A stretch of 64,000 bases of DNA from Paraperlucidibaca sp. (GTDB taxonomy: Bacteria > Pseudomonadota > Gammaproteobacteria > Pseudomonadales > Moraxellaceae), in NCBI GenBank assembly GCA_018066805.1, contig JAGPVX010000030.1:1-64000 (forward strand). Reading direction: 5' to 3'. The position numbers were made by a program, and so were the translations under genes. The notes below the pieces were generated by a model. The model made no database searches and was not told the DNA's origin. It saw only the letters and a list, made by a program, of their open reading frames with translations. Shown in pieces: positions 38,448-47,954 of the stretch. The stretch's first letter is position 1. Each line of letters begins with the position of its first letter.

Positions 38448-39326
38448 TTATTCGACGTTCTGAACCTGCTCCCGCATCTGCTCCACCAACACCTTCAATT
38501 CAACGCTAGACCATGCACTATCGGCGGTGCTGGCCTTGCTGCCGAGGGTGTTGGCCTCGCGGTTTAACTCCTGCATCAGAAAGTCCAGACGGCGGCCAAT
38601 AGCGCCACCGCTCTTCAGCACGCGGCGAATTTCAGCGACATGCGCGGTGAGGCGATCTAGCTCTTCGGCGACATCTATCTTTTGCGCAAATAGCACCAGT
38701 TCTTGCTCTAGGCGTTCGGGAACTAGCGCCGCTTCGAGTTCGCTTAGGCGTTCGGCGAGCTTACTGCGAAAGTGCTGCATGATCACAGGCATGCGAGTTT
38801 GCACGGTAGCAATTTCGTTTTCGATGCCTACTAGTCTTGCTTCAATCATTGCTTTTAAAGCCGCACCTTCACGGGCACGCATCGCTAAAAAGTCCGACAG
38901 CACGGCATTAATTAGCTCGCCGACAATCACGGGAAGCTCACTCAGATCAGGCGTGTCGCGCACGATGACGCCGGGCAAGGCAAGAATGTCGGTGGGATTT
39001 ATCGGTGAGCTGTGACGCGTGAGACCGTCGATGTGCTCGGCGGCGGCGATCAGCTGCTCGGCTAGGGCGGTATTGATGCGAATGCTCGCGGGCGCATCCA
39101 GGCCGGCATCGAGGCGCACGGTGAGCTCGACTTTGCCACGGCTGATGGTTTTGCGCAGGCGTTCGCGCCAGGCAAATTCATGCTCACGTAGGCTATCGGG
39201 CAGCCGCAATATGGCCTCTAAATGCCGGTTATTGACCGAGCGCAGCTCCACGCTGACTTGGCCAAATGAGCCATTGGCGTCGCCACGGGCAAAGGCGGTC
39301 ATGCTGAATACGGGCAGATCGGACAT
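38448..39326 (-). CDS. yicC: YicC-family endoribonuclease
   Basis: YicC proteins are single-strand-specific endoribonucleases involved in RNA turnover. The N-terminus VFSMTAFARG and the C-terminal MQELNREANTLGSKA are family hallmarks. I start at 39326, with GAGAG seven bases upstream, giving 292 residues; upstream in-frame codons lack support. It diverges from rph, a conserved neighbour, which suggests linked RNA-processing functions. Confidence 0.93.
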   Translation of the reverse strand: MSDLPVFSMTAFARGDANGSFGQVSVELRSVNNRHLEAILRLPDSLREHEFAWRERLRKTISRGKVELTVRLDAGLDAPASIRINTALAEQLIAAAEHIDGLTRHSSPINPTDILALPGVIVRDTPDLSELPVIVGELINAVLSDFLAMRAREGAALKAMIEARLVGIENEIATVQTRMPVIMQHFRSKLAERLSELEAALVPERLEQELVLFAQKIDVAEELDRLTAHVAEIRRVLKSGGAIGRRLDFLMQELNREANTLGSKASTADSAWSSVELKVLVEQMREQVQNVE

Positions 39327-39384
39327 GGTAAGGCTCTCGGCAGGTATACTGTGCGCCATCTTATCATCCACTCAGGAATAGCCC

Positions 39385-40101
39385 ATGCGCTCTAGCGGTC
39401 GTTTGCCCAACCAACTTCGCCCCATCACCATCACTCGCGATTACACCTGCCATGCTGAAGGTTCGGTGCTGATCGAGTTTGGCAACACCAAAGTGTTGTG
39501 CACCGCGTCGGTGGAAACTGGTGTACCACGCTTTCTGAAAGGCAAAGGTGAGGGCTGGATTACTGCTGAATACAGCATGTTGCCGCGCGCCACACATACC
39601 CGTAATGGTCGTGAAGCCAGTCGCGGCAAACAGGGTGGTCGCACACTGGAAATTCAGCGCCTAATTGGCCGCTCGCTGCGCGCCATGGTCGATATGAAGA
39701 AGCTCGGCGAGCACACCATCACTGTTGATTGCGATGTGATTCAGGCGGATGGCGGCACGCGCACCGCTGCAATTACCGGTGGTGCAGTGGCTTTGGTCGA
39801 TGCTCTGAGCTGGTTGCTGCGTGAGAAGAAAATTAAGCAAGACCCGCTACAGCATTTGGTTGCCGCGATTTCGGTGGGCATTGTCGACGGCGTGCCATTG
39901 CTTGATTTGGAATACACCGAAGACTTTGCCTGCGACACCGATATGAATGTGGTGATGACGCAGCATGGTGGCCTAATCGAGATTCAAGGCACTGCCGAAG
40001 GCAAATCATTCAGCCGTGATGAGACGATTGCGCTGCTTGATTTGGCCGATGCTGGTGTGAAAGATTTGTTGGCGGCACAGCAAAAAGCATTGGGCTGGTA
40101 A
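39385..40101 (+). CDS. rph: Ribonuclease PH
   Basis: RNase PH trims tRNA 3' ends by phosphorolysis. The signature [16 protein letters not shown] and the N-terminal [14 protein letters not shown] are diagnostic. Its 238 residues are full length. A 12-bp hairpin lies 47 bases after the stop and may end the transcript. Confidence 0.97.
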   Translation: MRSSGRLPNQLRPITITRDYTCHAEGSVLIEFGNTKVLCTASVETGVPRFLKGKGEGWITAEYSMLPRATHTRNGREASRGKQGGRTLEIQRLIGRSLRAMVDMKKLGEHTITVDCDVIQADGGTRTAAITGGAVALVDALSWLLREKKIKQDPLQHLVAAISVGIVDGVPLLDLEYTEDFACDTDMNVVMTQHGGLIEIQGTAEGKSFSRDETIALLDLADAGVKDLLAAQQKALGW

Positions 40102-40148
40102 GCACTTTGCGCGGCAGTATGACTACTGGCGCGCAACACTAGCTCTGG

Positions 40149-40180
40149 CATACTCAAGCAACTTTTCCTGCTTGAGTATG
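40149..40180 (+). other. 12-bp hairpin directly before the MAPEG gene start
   Basis: CATACTCAAGCA and TGCTTGAGTATG pair perfectly around an 8-base loop. The 3' arm ends four bases before the ATG at 40185, so the only Shine-Dalgarno-like bases (TTGAG) lie inside the stem. It could end rph transcripts or mask the ribosome site of the next gene. Confidence 0.7.
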
Positions 40181-40184
40181 TGCC

Positions 40185-40568
40185 ATGGATAATTTCATCT
40201 GGTTTTACGCTTTTGTTGCTTTCAATGCTGCGCTGTTATTACTGCTGGCGATGAACGTCTCGCGCGTGCGTATGCGTGAGCGAGTGGCTCACGGCGATGG
40301 TGGCAATATCACCATGAAAGCCGCCATTCGCGCCCATGGCAACGGCATTGAGTTCGTGCCCATTTTTGGCTTGGTGATATTGGCTCTGTGCATGAATCAG
40401 ACGCCAAATAACTGGGTTGCCGGCCTAGTCATTGCCTTCAGTGTCGGCCGCGTTTTGCATGCGATTGGCATGTTAACGACGGCGATGCAGGCGCGCCGCA
40501 TGGGCGCTGGCCTGACGTTCTCGCTGATGCTAGCGGCGACGGTGCTGTTGATCGTCGAGCTAGTTTAA
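40185..40568 (+). CDS. MAPEG-family membrane protein
   Basis: A 127-residue protein with about four transmembrane segments. The pattern AMNVSRVR and AAIRAHGNGIEFVP is typical of the MAPEG group (membrane-associated proteins in eicosanoid and glutathione metabolism); many bacterial members are uncharacterised. The ribosome site appears buried in the upstream hairpin. Confidence 0.85.
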   Translation: MDNFIWFYAFVAFNAALLLLLAMNVSRVRMRERVAHGDGGNITMKAAIRAHGNGIEFVPIFGLVILALCMNQTPNNWVAGLVIAFSVGRVLHAIGMLTTAMQARRMGAGLTFSLMLAATVLLIVELV

Positions 40569-40598
40569 CTTCTGCTTGATGCGCTAAGCCGCGATGGC

Positions 40599-41195
40599 TT
40601 AGCGCTTTTCCGACACCGCGACGGTGTAGACCTTGCCCTGTTTGAGCTTGTCGTAATCTCCGAAAACTTCTTTCATGGTGCGCGCCATAAACTCGCGTAA
40701 GCCATTGATGGTGACAACATAAAAGCGGCCGCCCGGCTTCAGGCGAGCAAGGCTGTCGAAAAGAAATAAGTAGTGCTGCTCTTTGCTGGCTTTGGCCGGT
40801 AAGTTCGACACGATGATGTCGAACTTCATGCCTTCGGGCACATGCTGCAAGCCATTCGACAACATGGCTTTAGCGTTGTTGATGCCATTGAGCGCACAGT
40901 TCTTATTCGCGTATTCGACCGCCATAAAGTCTTTATCGACCATCAGCGTTTGGCCTTGTGGCGCTAGCTTGGCTAATGTCATGCCGATTGGGCCATAGCC
41001 GCAGCCGATATCTAAGCAGTCGGCGTCTGCAGGTACTTCCATATAATCGAGTAATAGCTGCGTGCCAGCGTCGATGCTCTCGGGCGAAAAAATGCCCCAG
41101 GTCGTGGTGTAAGTCAGTGTGTGTTCGCGCAACAGGGCATTGAAGCGAATGTCTTGGCGCCAGCGGTTAAGCGTGGTTTTATCGGGTGCGGGCAT
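40599..41195 (-). CDS. RsmC/RlmG-like class I methyltransferase, short form
   Basis: The SAM-binding motif LDIGCGYGPIG is at residues 61-71, after the lead-in FSPESIDAGTQLLLD seen in RsmC/RlmG catalytic domains. The catalytic NPPF/Y motif is altered to NLPA. At 198 residues it holds only the catalytic half of RsmC. The substrate (rRNA or other) is unknown. It follows xth after 7 bases and is likely co-transcribed. Confidence 0.8.
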   Translation of the reverse strand: MPAPDKTTLNRWRQDIRFNALLREHTLTYTTTWGIFSPESIDAGTQLLLDYMEVPADADCLDIGCGYGPIGMTLAKLAPQGQTLMVDKDFMAVEYANKNCALNGINNAKAMLSNGLQHVPEGMKFDIIVSNLPAKASKEQHYLFLFDSLARLKPGGRFYVVTINGLREFMARTMKEVFGDYDKLKQGKVYTVAVSEKR

Positions 41196-41202
41196 GATGA
41201 GC

Positions 41203-41973
41203 TCAGTCGGTGTAGTCGATGATTAGGGGCGCATGATCGGAGAACTTCTCATCCGTGTAAATGTCTACTGCCTGCACGCGTTCGCGCAGGTTTTCACTAA
41301 TGATGTGATAGTCGATGCGCCACCCTACGTTATTGGCATAGGCTTGGCCGCGATTGCTCCACCAGGTGAAGCGATCGGCGCGTTCGTCGATGAGGCGGAA
41401 AGCGTCAACAAAACCGGTGTCATCAAATAGCGTAGTTAGCCAAGCGCGCTCATGCGGCAAAAAACCCGAATTTTTCAAATTACCTTTCCAGTTTTTTAAG
41501 TCGATTTCTTTGTGCGCAATATTCCAGTCGCCACAAATAATCAGCTTTTCGCCAGCTGACTGGCGAGCTTTCAGCATGGGCATTAGCTCGCCTAAAAAGA
41601 TGTCTTTGCGCGCTTGCGCTTCCTCATTGGCCGAGCCAGAGGGCAAGTACAGCGACACCACGGTGAGGTCGCCAAACTGCGCCTCGATCCAACGGCCTTG
41701 GGTATCGCAAATCTCAAAGCCCAAACCTGTGCGTACGGCATCGGGCTCGCGGCGGCTATAAATAGCGGTGCCGGAGTAGCCTGGCTTCACGGCATCGAAA
41801 AAGTAACGGTGCCAGCCATCGGGGTTAAACACGGCGTCATCGAGCTGATGGATTTGTGCCTTAGTTTCTTGAATGCACAAGATATCGGCGCCACATTTTT
41901 CAGTGAGCCAGTCGAAAAAACCTTTTTTCGCGGCAGAGCGTATGCCATTGAGGTTGGCGGAGATGATGCGCAT
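41203..41973 (-). CDS. xth: Exodeoxyribonuclease III
   Basis: This AP endonuclease/3'-exonuclease serves base-excision repair. Family motifs are NLNGIRSA near the N-terminus, CIQETKAQ (metal Glu), CGDWNIAH (active site), and SDHAPLIID (catalytic Asp-His). Its 256 residues are full length. It diverges from the haloalkane dehalogenase gene. Confidence 0.95.
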   Translation of the reverse strand: MRIISANLNGIRSAAKKGFFDWLTEKCGADILCIQETKAQIHQLDDAVFNPDGWHRYFFDAVKPGYSGTAIYSRREPDAVRTGLGFEICDTQGRWIEAQFGDLTVVSLYLPSGSANEEAQARKDIFLGELMPMLKARQSAGEKLIICGDWNIAHKEIDLKNWKGNLKNSGFLPHERAWLTTLFDDTGFVDAFRLIDERADRFTWWSNRGQAYANNVGWRIDYHIISENLRERVQAVDIYTDEKFSDHAPLIIDYTD

Positions 41974-42074
41974 GCAAACGTCCTACAGGTGAATTCTGCT
42001 AAGGTCGGCCATTATGCCGTGCATTGCCGTTGCTTTCACACACACCTTTAATGCTTGAACCTCAGGAGCCACCT

Positions 42075-42971
42075 ATGGCTGCGCTACGTACCCCCGAATC
42101 TCGTTTTGCCAACTTGCCTGATTATCCTTTTGCCGAGAATTATTGTGAGCTTAGCCCTGGCGGCTTGCGCATGCATTATGTCGATGAAGGCCCTCGCGAA
42201 GCTAATCCTGTGCTAATGCTGCACGGCGAGCCAACCTGGAGCTATCTCTATCGCCACATGATTCCACTCGTGGCCGCTGCTGGCAGCCGTGTGATTGCAC
42301 CAGACTTGATTGGTTTTGGTAAGTCCGACAAGCCCAGCGAGCTCAACGATTACAGCTATGCTAATCACATGGCGTGGCTGACCAATCTTATTGTTCAGCT
42401 CGATCTGCGCAACATCACTTTGTTTTGCCAAGACTGGGGCTCCTTGCTTGGCCTGCGCTTGGCTGCAGAGCATCCGGATCGTTTCGCCGCCATTGTCGTG
42501 GGCAATGGCATGTTGCCAACTGGCGATCAGGCGATGCCGAAGGCGTTTAAAATCTGGAAGAACTTTGCACTTTACAGCCCATGGTTTCCGATAAGTCGCA
42601 TCGTCGCATCAGGCTGCTTCAATGCGCTGTCGGCTGATGAGCGTGCGGCCTATGACGCACCATTTCCCAGCAGCCGCTTCAAGGCTGGCGCTCGTGCATT
42701 CCCTCGTTTAGTGCCGACCACGCCAAATGACCCAGCGACTGGTGCTAATCGCGCGGCATGGCAAGTGTTGGAGCAATGGCAGAAACCATTCCTGACCTGC
42801 TTTAGCAAAGGCGACCCGATCACTCGTGGTGGTGATGTCTATATGCGGGCTCGTATTCCAGGCGCAAATGGCCAGCCGCATATCACCGTGCGCGGCGGCC
42901 ATTTCTTGCAGGAAAACTCGCCGAAGGAGTTAAGCGAAGCCATTAATGCCCTAGTAAAAACTTTGCGCTAA
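42075..42971 (+). CDS. Haloalkane dehalogenase
   Basis: This alpha/beta-hydrolase probably cleaves carbon-halogen bonds. It shows the oxyanion motif HGEPTWSYL (50-58), the nucleophile Asp120 with the halide-binding Trp121 (CQDWGS), a late acid Asp247 (SKGDPIT) and His276 (RGGHF). The acid position is consistent with subfamily HLD-I. I start at 42075 because AGGAG lies seven bases upstream, giving 298 residues. It stands between xth and the convergent MFS gene. The physiological substrate cannot be read from the sequence. Confidence 0.85.
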   Translation: MAALRTPESRFANLPDYPFAENYCELSPGGLRMHYVDEGPREANPVLMLHGEPTWSYLYRHMIPLVAAAGSRVIAPDLIGFGKSDKPSELNDYSYANHMAWLTNLIVQLDLRNITLFCQDWGSLLGLRLAAEHPDRFAAIVVGNGMLPTGDQAMPKAFKIWKNFALYSPWFPISRIVASGCFNALSADERAAYDAPFPSSRFKAGARAFPRLVPTTPNDPATGANRAAWQVLEQWQKPFLTCFSKGDPITRGGDVYMRARIPGANGQPHITVRGGHFLQENSPKELSEAINALVKTLR

Positions 42972-42975
42972 GGCT

Positions 42976-44241
42976 TTAGCGATCCGCATTCATGCGGCTA
43001 GCAGAAAACAGCGCTAAGGCCGCTAGGCTGAGCAAATACAGCACAACGTAATGTGGATCGCCGCCGCCATAAGCTAATAAGGCGGTGGCGATCATCGGAG
43101 CAAAGCCGCCGCCGAGCACGCCTGCCGCTTGCACGCCGAGAGAGATGCCGCTGTAGCGTACTTCAGGCGGAAATTGTCTAGCGAATAGCAGTGATTCGGG
43201 CGCGTACATCAGTGGGAAAACTACGCCGATGGCGATGACCATTGCCCACCACATGGCGGTTAAATCGCGCAGGCCAAGCAAAGCAAAAAATGGCCAAACA
43301 AAACCGGCCAAGCACAGTAGACCAATAATATATAAGCTTTTTTGGCCGATTATGTCCGATAGCCATCCTGCCAAAGGCATTGTGATGAGCGACAGTACGG
43401 CGCCGGCGGTAATGGCGGAAAGCACGTCGCTGCGTGGCAGCCCGCCTTCGCCTGTTGCGTAGGCGAGGGCAAAAGTGGCGGCTAAATAAAACCACGCATT
43501 TTCTGCCATGCGCGCGCCAACAATATTGAGCACCGCCGCTCTATGTGAGCGCCAGACCACTTTTAATGGTGCTTTTACGGGCTCGGCTTTCGCGAGCTGC
43601 GCTGCAAATTCGGGTGATTCCGGCACTTTTGCGCGAATGATCCAACCCACGCCAAGAAGCACTACGCTCGCCAAAAATGGTAGGCGCCAACCCCAACTCA
43701 TCAGATCTTCCTCGGGCAGCAATGACACTGCACCCATGGCTAAACTAGATAGCACTAAGCCTGCGCCCACGCCAGTTTGCGGCAAGCTGCCATAGAAGCC
43801 TTTGCGGCCTTCTGGCGCATGCTCCACGGCCATTAATACGGCGCCGCCCCATTCGCCACCGACGGCCACGCCCTGCATAAAACGCAGTAAAACCAGCAGG
43901 CCGGCCGCCCAGTAGCCAATCATCTCGTGAGTGGGAATTAGGCCAATGGCAATGGTCGGGATGCCCATCATTAGCAAGGTCAGGATGAGCATGGACTTAC
44001 GCCCAACTCGATCGCCAAAGTGCCCAAAAATGACGCCGCCGAGTGGGCGACCAATAAAGCCTACGGCATAGGTGGCAAAGGCCGCGAAGAGGCCGCTGAG
44101 CGGATCCATTTCGGGAAAAAATAGCTTATTGAAAACCAGTGCGGCAGCAGTGCCATAAAGGAAAAAGTCATACCACTCAATGGTGGTGCCAGCGAGACTG
44201 GCAAGGCCTGCGAGTCGATGTGCTTGTGGCTTTGTTGTCAT
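42976..44241 (-). CDS. MFS transporter, metabolite:H+ symporter (MHS) type
   Basis: A twelve-segment inner-membrane transporter of 421 residues. The N-terminus ([18 protein letters not shown]) and the loop [13 protein letters not shown] are typical of the MHS subfamily, which includes citrate, shikimate and proline/betaine carriers. The substrate is unknown. It ends four bases from the convergent dehalogenase stop and diverges from pyrE. Confidence 0.85.
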   Translation of the reverse strand: MTTKPQAHRLAGLASLAGTTIEWYDFFLYGTAAALVFNKLFFPEMDPLSGLFAAFATYAVGFIGRPLGGVIFGHFGDRVGRKSMLILTLLMMGIPTIAIGLIPTHEMIGYWAAGLLVLLRFMQGVAVGGEWGGAVLMAVEHAPEGRKGFYGSLPQTGVGAGLVLSSLAMGAVSLLPEEDLMSWGWRLPFLASVVLLGVGWIIRAKVPESPEFAAQLAKAEPVKAPLKVVWRSHRAAVLNIVGARMAENAWFYLAATFALAYATGEGGLPRSDVLSAITAGAVLSLITMPLAGWLSDIIGQKSLYIIGLLCLAGFVWPFFALLGLRDLTAMWWAMVIAIGVVFPLMYAPESLLFARQFPPEVRYSGISLGVQAAGVLGGGFAPMIATALLAYGGGDPHYVVLYLLSLAALALFSASRMNADR

Positions 44242-44313
44242 TGTTTGTGCCCATTTTGCTTGCTCTCACGCTATCATGGCGCACTTTCAAGCGACAAATG
44301 CAGCAGGCTTTCT

Positions 44314-44961
44314 ATGCGCGAGTATCAACGTGAGTTTATCGAATTTGCCCTTAATCAAGGGGTATTACGTTTTGGCAGTTTTACACTGAAATCTGGTCGG
44401 CAGTCGCCGTATTTCTTCAATGCCGGGCTGTTTAACACCGGCAAACGCTTAGCGGCTCTGGGTCAATTTTATGCCGCCGCTATCGTAGATAACCAGCTCG
44501 ATGCCGATGTGCTGTTTGGCCCAGCCTACAAAGGCATTCCTATTGCATCGGCCACTGCCGTGCAGCTGTCCGAGCATTTCGGCCGCGATATGCCTTGGTG
44601 TTTTAATCGCAAAGAAGCCAAAGCACACGGTGAGGGCGGCACGATTGTTGGCTCAGCATTGGCCGGTCGCGTGCTCATTATTGATGATGTGATCACTGCA
44701 GGCACAGCCATTCGCGAAGTCATGACATTGGTAAAAGAAATGCGCGCAACTGCGGTTGGCGTGTTGGTCGCGGTTGATCGGCAAGAGCGTGGCAATGGCC
44801 TGCTATCGGCCATTCAAGAGGTCGAGCGTGACTTCGATATCCCTGTGGTATCGATTATTAAGTTTGAAGAAATCATCGCTTACATTGAGCAAACAGGACA
44901 GTACGCTGAGCATCTCGATGCCATGCGCACCTACCGTGAGCAATATGGCGTGGTGGCATAA
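44314..44961 (+). CDS. pyrE: Orotate phosphoribosyltransferase
   Basis: PyrE converts orotate and PRPP to OMP. The PRPP loop reads [13 protein letters not shown] and the N-terminus [16 protein letters not shown] matches the family. I start at 44314, giving the usual 215 residues; the frame continues upstream into the MFS promoter region, and an AGG lies seven bases before the chosen ATG. The position near rph and xth matches Pseudomonas gene order. Confidence 0.96.
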   Translation: MREYQREFIEFALNQGVLRFGSFTLKSGRQSPYFFNAGLFNTGKRLAALGQFYAAAIVDNQLDADVLFGPAYKGIPIASATAVQLSEHFGRDMPWCFNRKEAKAHGEGGTIVGSALAGRVLIIDDVITAGTAIREVMTLVKEMRATAVGVLVAVDRQERGNGLLSAIQEVERDFDIPVVSIIKFEEIIAYIEQTGQYAEHLDAMRTYREQYGVVA

Positions 44962-45022
44962 GCGCACAATTACTGCAGCGTAACTCGCCTGTCGAGGCGC
45001 ACTAAATTTCTAGGAGTACGCC

Positions 45023-46003
45023 ATGCAATTAGCCGTATTGATGGACCCGATCGCGAACGTCACCTATAAAAAAGACTCAACGCTGGCCATGCTTTGGGCT
45101 GCCGCTAAGCGTGGCCACAGCCTTTGGTATATCGAGCCCGATGGCCTGTCGCTGCGTGCAGGTGAGACCTGGGCACGCATGGCGCCATTGCAAGTGTTTG
45201 AAGATCCTGAACATTGGTTTGAGTTAGGCGAATGGGTTGAGCAACCGCTGGCACGTATCGATGCATTGCTGATGCGCAAAGACCCGCCATTCGATATGAA
45301 TTTTATTTACGCCACGTATTTGCTCGAGCGCGCTGAACAGGCTGGTGTGGTGGTGATTAACCGCCCGCAAGCTTTGCGCGACTGCAATGAAAAGCTCTTT
45401 GCCACCACCTTTGCCGATTGCATGGTGTCGACTGTAGTGAGTTCGCGTGCTAGCGAGTTGCGCGCGTTCATTGCGGCAGAAAAAGATGTGATCGTGAAGC
45501 CGCTCGATGGCATGGGCGGCTCTGGCATTTTTCGTCTCACCGCTGGCGGCTCCAATATCGGCTCTACGTTGGAGATGCTCACTGACTTGGGCCAGCGCCC
45601 GATCATGGCGCAGCGCTATATCCCTGAAATTAAAGATGGCGACAAGCGCGTGCTGATGATCGATGGCGAGCCAGTGCCGTTTGTGCTCGCGCGCATCCCG
45701 CAAGGCGATGAAATTCGCGGCAACTTAGCGGCTGGCGGGCGTGGTGAAGCGCGCCCGATCAACGAGCACGAGCTACGCATCGCTAAGCGCGTTGGCCCTG
45801 AGCTGAAGAAACGCGGCCTGCTTTTTGTCGGCCTCGATGTCATTGGCGAATACCTCACCGAGGTCAATGTCACTAGCCCAACCTGCATTCGCGAAATCGA
45901 TGCTGCCTATGGCTATGGCATCGCCGACAAACTCATCGAGGCAGTGGAAGTGCGCGTGGAGCAACGCTCATCAGCTCAACACCAGGTGCACTGCGGCCTA
46001 TGA
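45023..46003 (+). CDS. gshB: Glutathione synthetase
   Basis: GshB joins gamma-glutamylcysteine and glycine in an ATP-grasp reaction. Family motifs include VIVKPLDGMGGSGIF (ATP-grasp) and EVNVTSPTCIREID near the C-terminus. It has 326 residues, with AGGAG before the ATG. Its stop overlaps tonB by 4 bases. Confidence 0.96.
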   Translation: MQLAVLMDPIANVTYKKDSTLAMLWAAAKRGHSLWYIEPDGLSLRAGETWARMAPLQVFEDPEHWFELGEWVEQPLARIDALLMRKDPPFDMNFIYATYLLERAEQAGVVVINRPQALRDCNEKLFATTFADCMVSTVVSSRASELRAFIAAEKDVIVKPLDGMGGSGIFRLTAGGSNIGSTLEMLTDLGQRPIMAQRYIPEIKDGDKRVLMIDGEPVPFVLARIPQGDEIRGNLAAGGRGEARPINEHELRIAKRVGPELKKRGLLFVGLDVIGEYLTEVNVTSPTCIREIDAAYGYGIADKLIEAVEVRVEQRSSAQHQVHCGL

Positions 46004-46860
46004 GTGCAGCGGTTGTCACCCCGGCCGATAGGCTGACCTTTACAGTCGTTTTGGCTTTACTGCTGCATGCCTTATTGCTTTTTGGCATTCGTTTTGTGCC
46101 GCCAAAAGCACAGGCTGCGACCTCGTTAGAGGTCACGCTTGTGCCGGCGCAAAGCATTGAGGCGCCCCAAAAGGCTGACTTTATTGCTCAAGCCGATCAG
46201 CAAGGCAGTGGCACTGAAATGACCGCGCAATTACTCAGCACGCGCGAGCGCACGCTGCTGCCGGGTGAGGCCGATGCTAAGCGTAAAAAAGCAGAGCAAG
46301 AGGCTGCGCTATTAACGCCTGAAGCCATGATTGTGAGCAGCATTACCTCGCCAGAGCAAATGCAAAGGCCTTTAGCGGATGCTGCCAAGCCAGCGCTAGC
46401 TAAGCCGCAAGTTGCCGAAGATGACGCCCAAAGTCAGCGCGATAGCGAAATTGCCGCATTGGAGGCGCGTTTATCGGCTCGTCGACAGGCCTATGCCAAG
46501 CGCCCGCGCGTGGAGACGATAACGGCGGTGAGCGCGAAGGCCAATGTCTGGGCGGCGTATCTGGAAAGCTTCCGAATCAAAATTGAAGCAGCGGGTAATG
46601 CCAATTACCCCGCTCAAGCGCGCGCCAAAAAACTGGAGGGTGAGGTACGTTTATTGGTCGCACTCTTACCCAATGGCCGCGTGCAACGCGTGGATGTGCT
46701 GAAGTCTTCCGGTATTCGCGTGCTCGATGCGGCAGCGAAAGATTCTGTGCGCCAAGCTCAACCATTTGAGGCTTTTCCTGCTGCGCAGCAAGGTCAGGTC
46801 GATGTGCTACAGGTTATTCGCACATGGCGCTTCGCAGGCGGTCTGAAAACGACGCAATAG
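46000..46860 (+). CDS. tonB: TonB-family energy transducer
   Basis: TonB proteins carry proton-motive energy to outer-membrane receptors. An N-terminal membrane anchor (about residues 12-32) precedes a charged Ala/Glu-rich region (about 75-165). The C-terminal TonB domain has NYPAQARAKKLEGEVRL and WRFAGG. At 286 residues it is normal. The place between gshB and algH matches the Pseudomonas tonB3 gene, linked there to twitching motility; that role is only suggested here. Confidence 0.9.
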   Translation: MSAAVVTPADRLTFTVVLALLLHALLLFGIRFVPPKAQAATSLEVTLVPAQSIEAPQKADFIAQADQQGSGTEMTAQLLSTRERTLLPGEADAKRKKAEQEAALLTPEAMIVSSITSPEQMQRPLADAAKPALAKPQVAEDDAQSQRDSEIAALEARLSARRQAYAKRPRVETITAVSAKANVWAAYLESFRIKIEAAGNANYPAQARAKKLEGEVRLLVALLPNGRVQRVDVLKSSGIRVLDAAAKDSVRQAQPFEAFPAAQQGQVDVLQVIRTWRFAGGLKTTQ

Positions 46861-46903
46861 TTTGCCTCTTGTAAGCGTCGACGAGCGACCCCATAGTGAA
46901 GGC

Positions 46904-47473
46904 ATGAAGTCAGAAAGTGTCGATCTCACCAATCAGTTTTTAGTCGCCATGCCCGAGCTCGACGACGGCATGTTTGGCCGCGCGGTCATTTATATTTTTC
47001 GCCACGATGAAGATGGTGCCGCTGGCCTTATCGTTAATCATCCCAGCGAAGTGCTTTTTGACAGCTTGCTCAGCGAAATTCGCTTGCCGGCATTAAAGCC
47101 ATTATCGCGCCCTGAACAACCGGTGTTGGTGGGCGGCCCAGTGCATCCCGAACTCGGCTTTGTGCTGCATCACGGCCACGGCCCATGGACCTCTACCTTG
47201 CACAGCAGTGAATCCATTGCCGTCACTCATTCGCGCGATGTGCTCGATGCCATTTCGCAAGGCCATGGGCCAGCAGACTATATTGTGTCCTTGGGTTATG
47301 CCGGATGGCAGCCCGGTCAGCTCGAAGAGGAGTTGGCGGACAATATGTGGCTAACCTCTCAGGCATCGACCGATGTACTGTTTGAGCTGCCCTATGAGGC
47401 GCGCTGGGAAGCAGCGATTAACGCGCTAGGGCTAGATTGGCGCTTACTGTCGAATGAGGTTGGTCATGCCTGA
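46904..47473 (+). CDS. algH: YqgE/AlgH family protein
   Basis: This 189-residue protein of the UPF0301 group has no firmly known biochemical role. NQFLVAMPELDDGMFGR near the N-terminus and GGPVHPELGFVLH are family marks. I start at 46904 because the family begins about ten residues before FLVAMP; a TTG at 46862 would give a longer, unsupported form. It overlaps ruvX by 8 bases. Confidence 0.9.
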   Translation: MKSESVDLTNQFLVAMPELDDGMFGRAVIYIFRHDEDGAAGLIVNHPSEVLFDSLLSEIRLPALKPLSRPEQPVLVGGPVHPELGFVLHHGHGPWTSTLHSSESIAVTHSRDVLDAISQGHGPADYIVSLGYAGWQPGQLEEELADNMWLTSQASTDVLFELPYEARWEAAINALGLDWRLLSNEVGHA

Positions 47474-47954
47474 TATGAGCACGTCTGTTGATGGCTATGA
47501 GGCGCTCACTAAACCTAAGTCTTTACCCGAGCGCCTGCTTGCATTCGATTTTGGAACTAAACGTATTGGCGTTGCTGGCGGGCTTGCGCTTACTGGCACA
47601 GGGTCGCCGCAAGAGCCTATTTCCGCGCGAGATGGCATACCTGATTGGGCAGTGATCGATGCCTTAATCAGTGATTGGCGGCCGGTCGCTTTATTAGTCG
47701 GCAATCCATTAAACATGGATGGCACGGCGTCAGAAATTGGCCATCGCGCACTGAAATTTGCTCGGCGCTTAGCCGCACGCTATCCGGCGTTGCCGGTGTA
47801 TCGTCAAGATGAGCGCCTGACCACCCGCGGCGCCCGCGAAACGCTTAGCGATGTCCATGAGCGTCGCGGTGGGCGACTACCTTCACTAGACTCCACCGCA
47901 GCCTGCTTGATCGTGGCTTCATGGTTTGAGTCGCCGAATTGGCTGCGCGTATGA
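47466..47954 (+). CDS. ruvX: RuvX/YqgF RNase H-like nuclease
   Basis: YqgF is an RNase H-fold resolvase-like enzyme that also acts in 16S rRNA 5' maturation. The motif LAFDFGTKRIGVA carries the first catalytic Asp. VGNPLNMDGT and DERLTTRGA follow, and a late Asp lies in LDSTAACLI. With the ATG at 47466 it has 162 residues, with GAGGT in front. The next gene starts within its stop (ATGA). Confidence 0.92.
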   Translation: MPDMSTSVDGYEALTKPKSLPERLLAFDFGTKRIGVAGGLALTGTGSPQEPISARDGIPDWAVIDALISDWRPVALLVGNPLNMDGTASEIGHRALKFARRLAARYPALPVYRQDERLTTRGARETLSDVHERRGGRLPSLDSTAACLIVASWFESPNWLRV

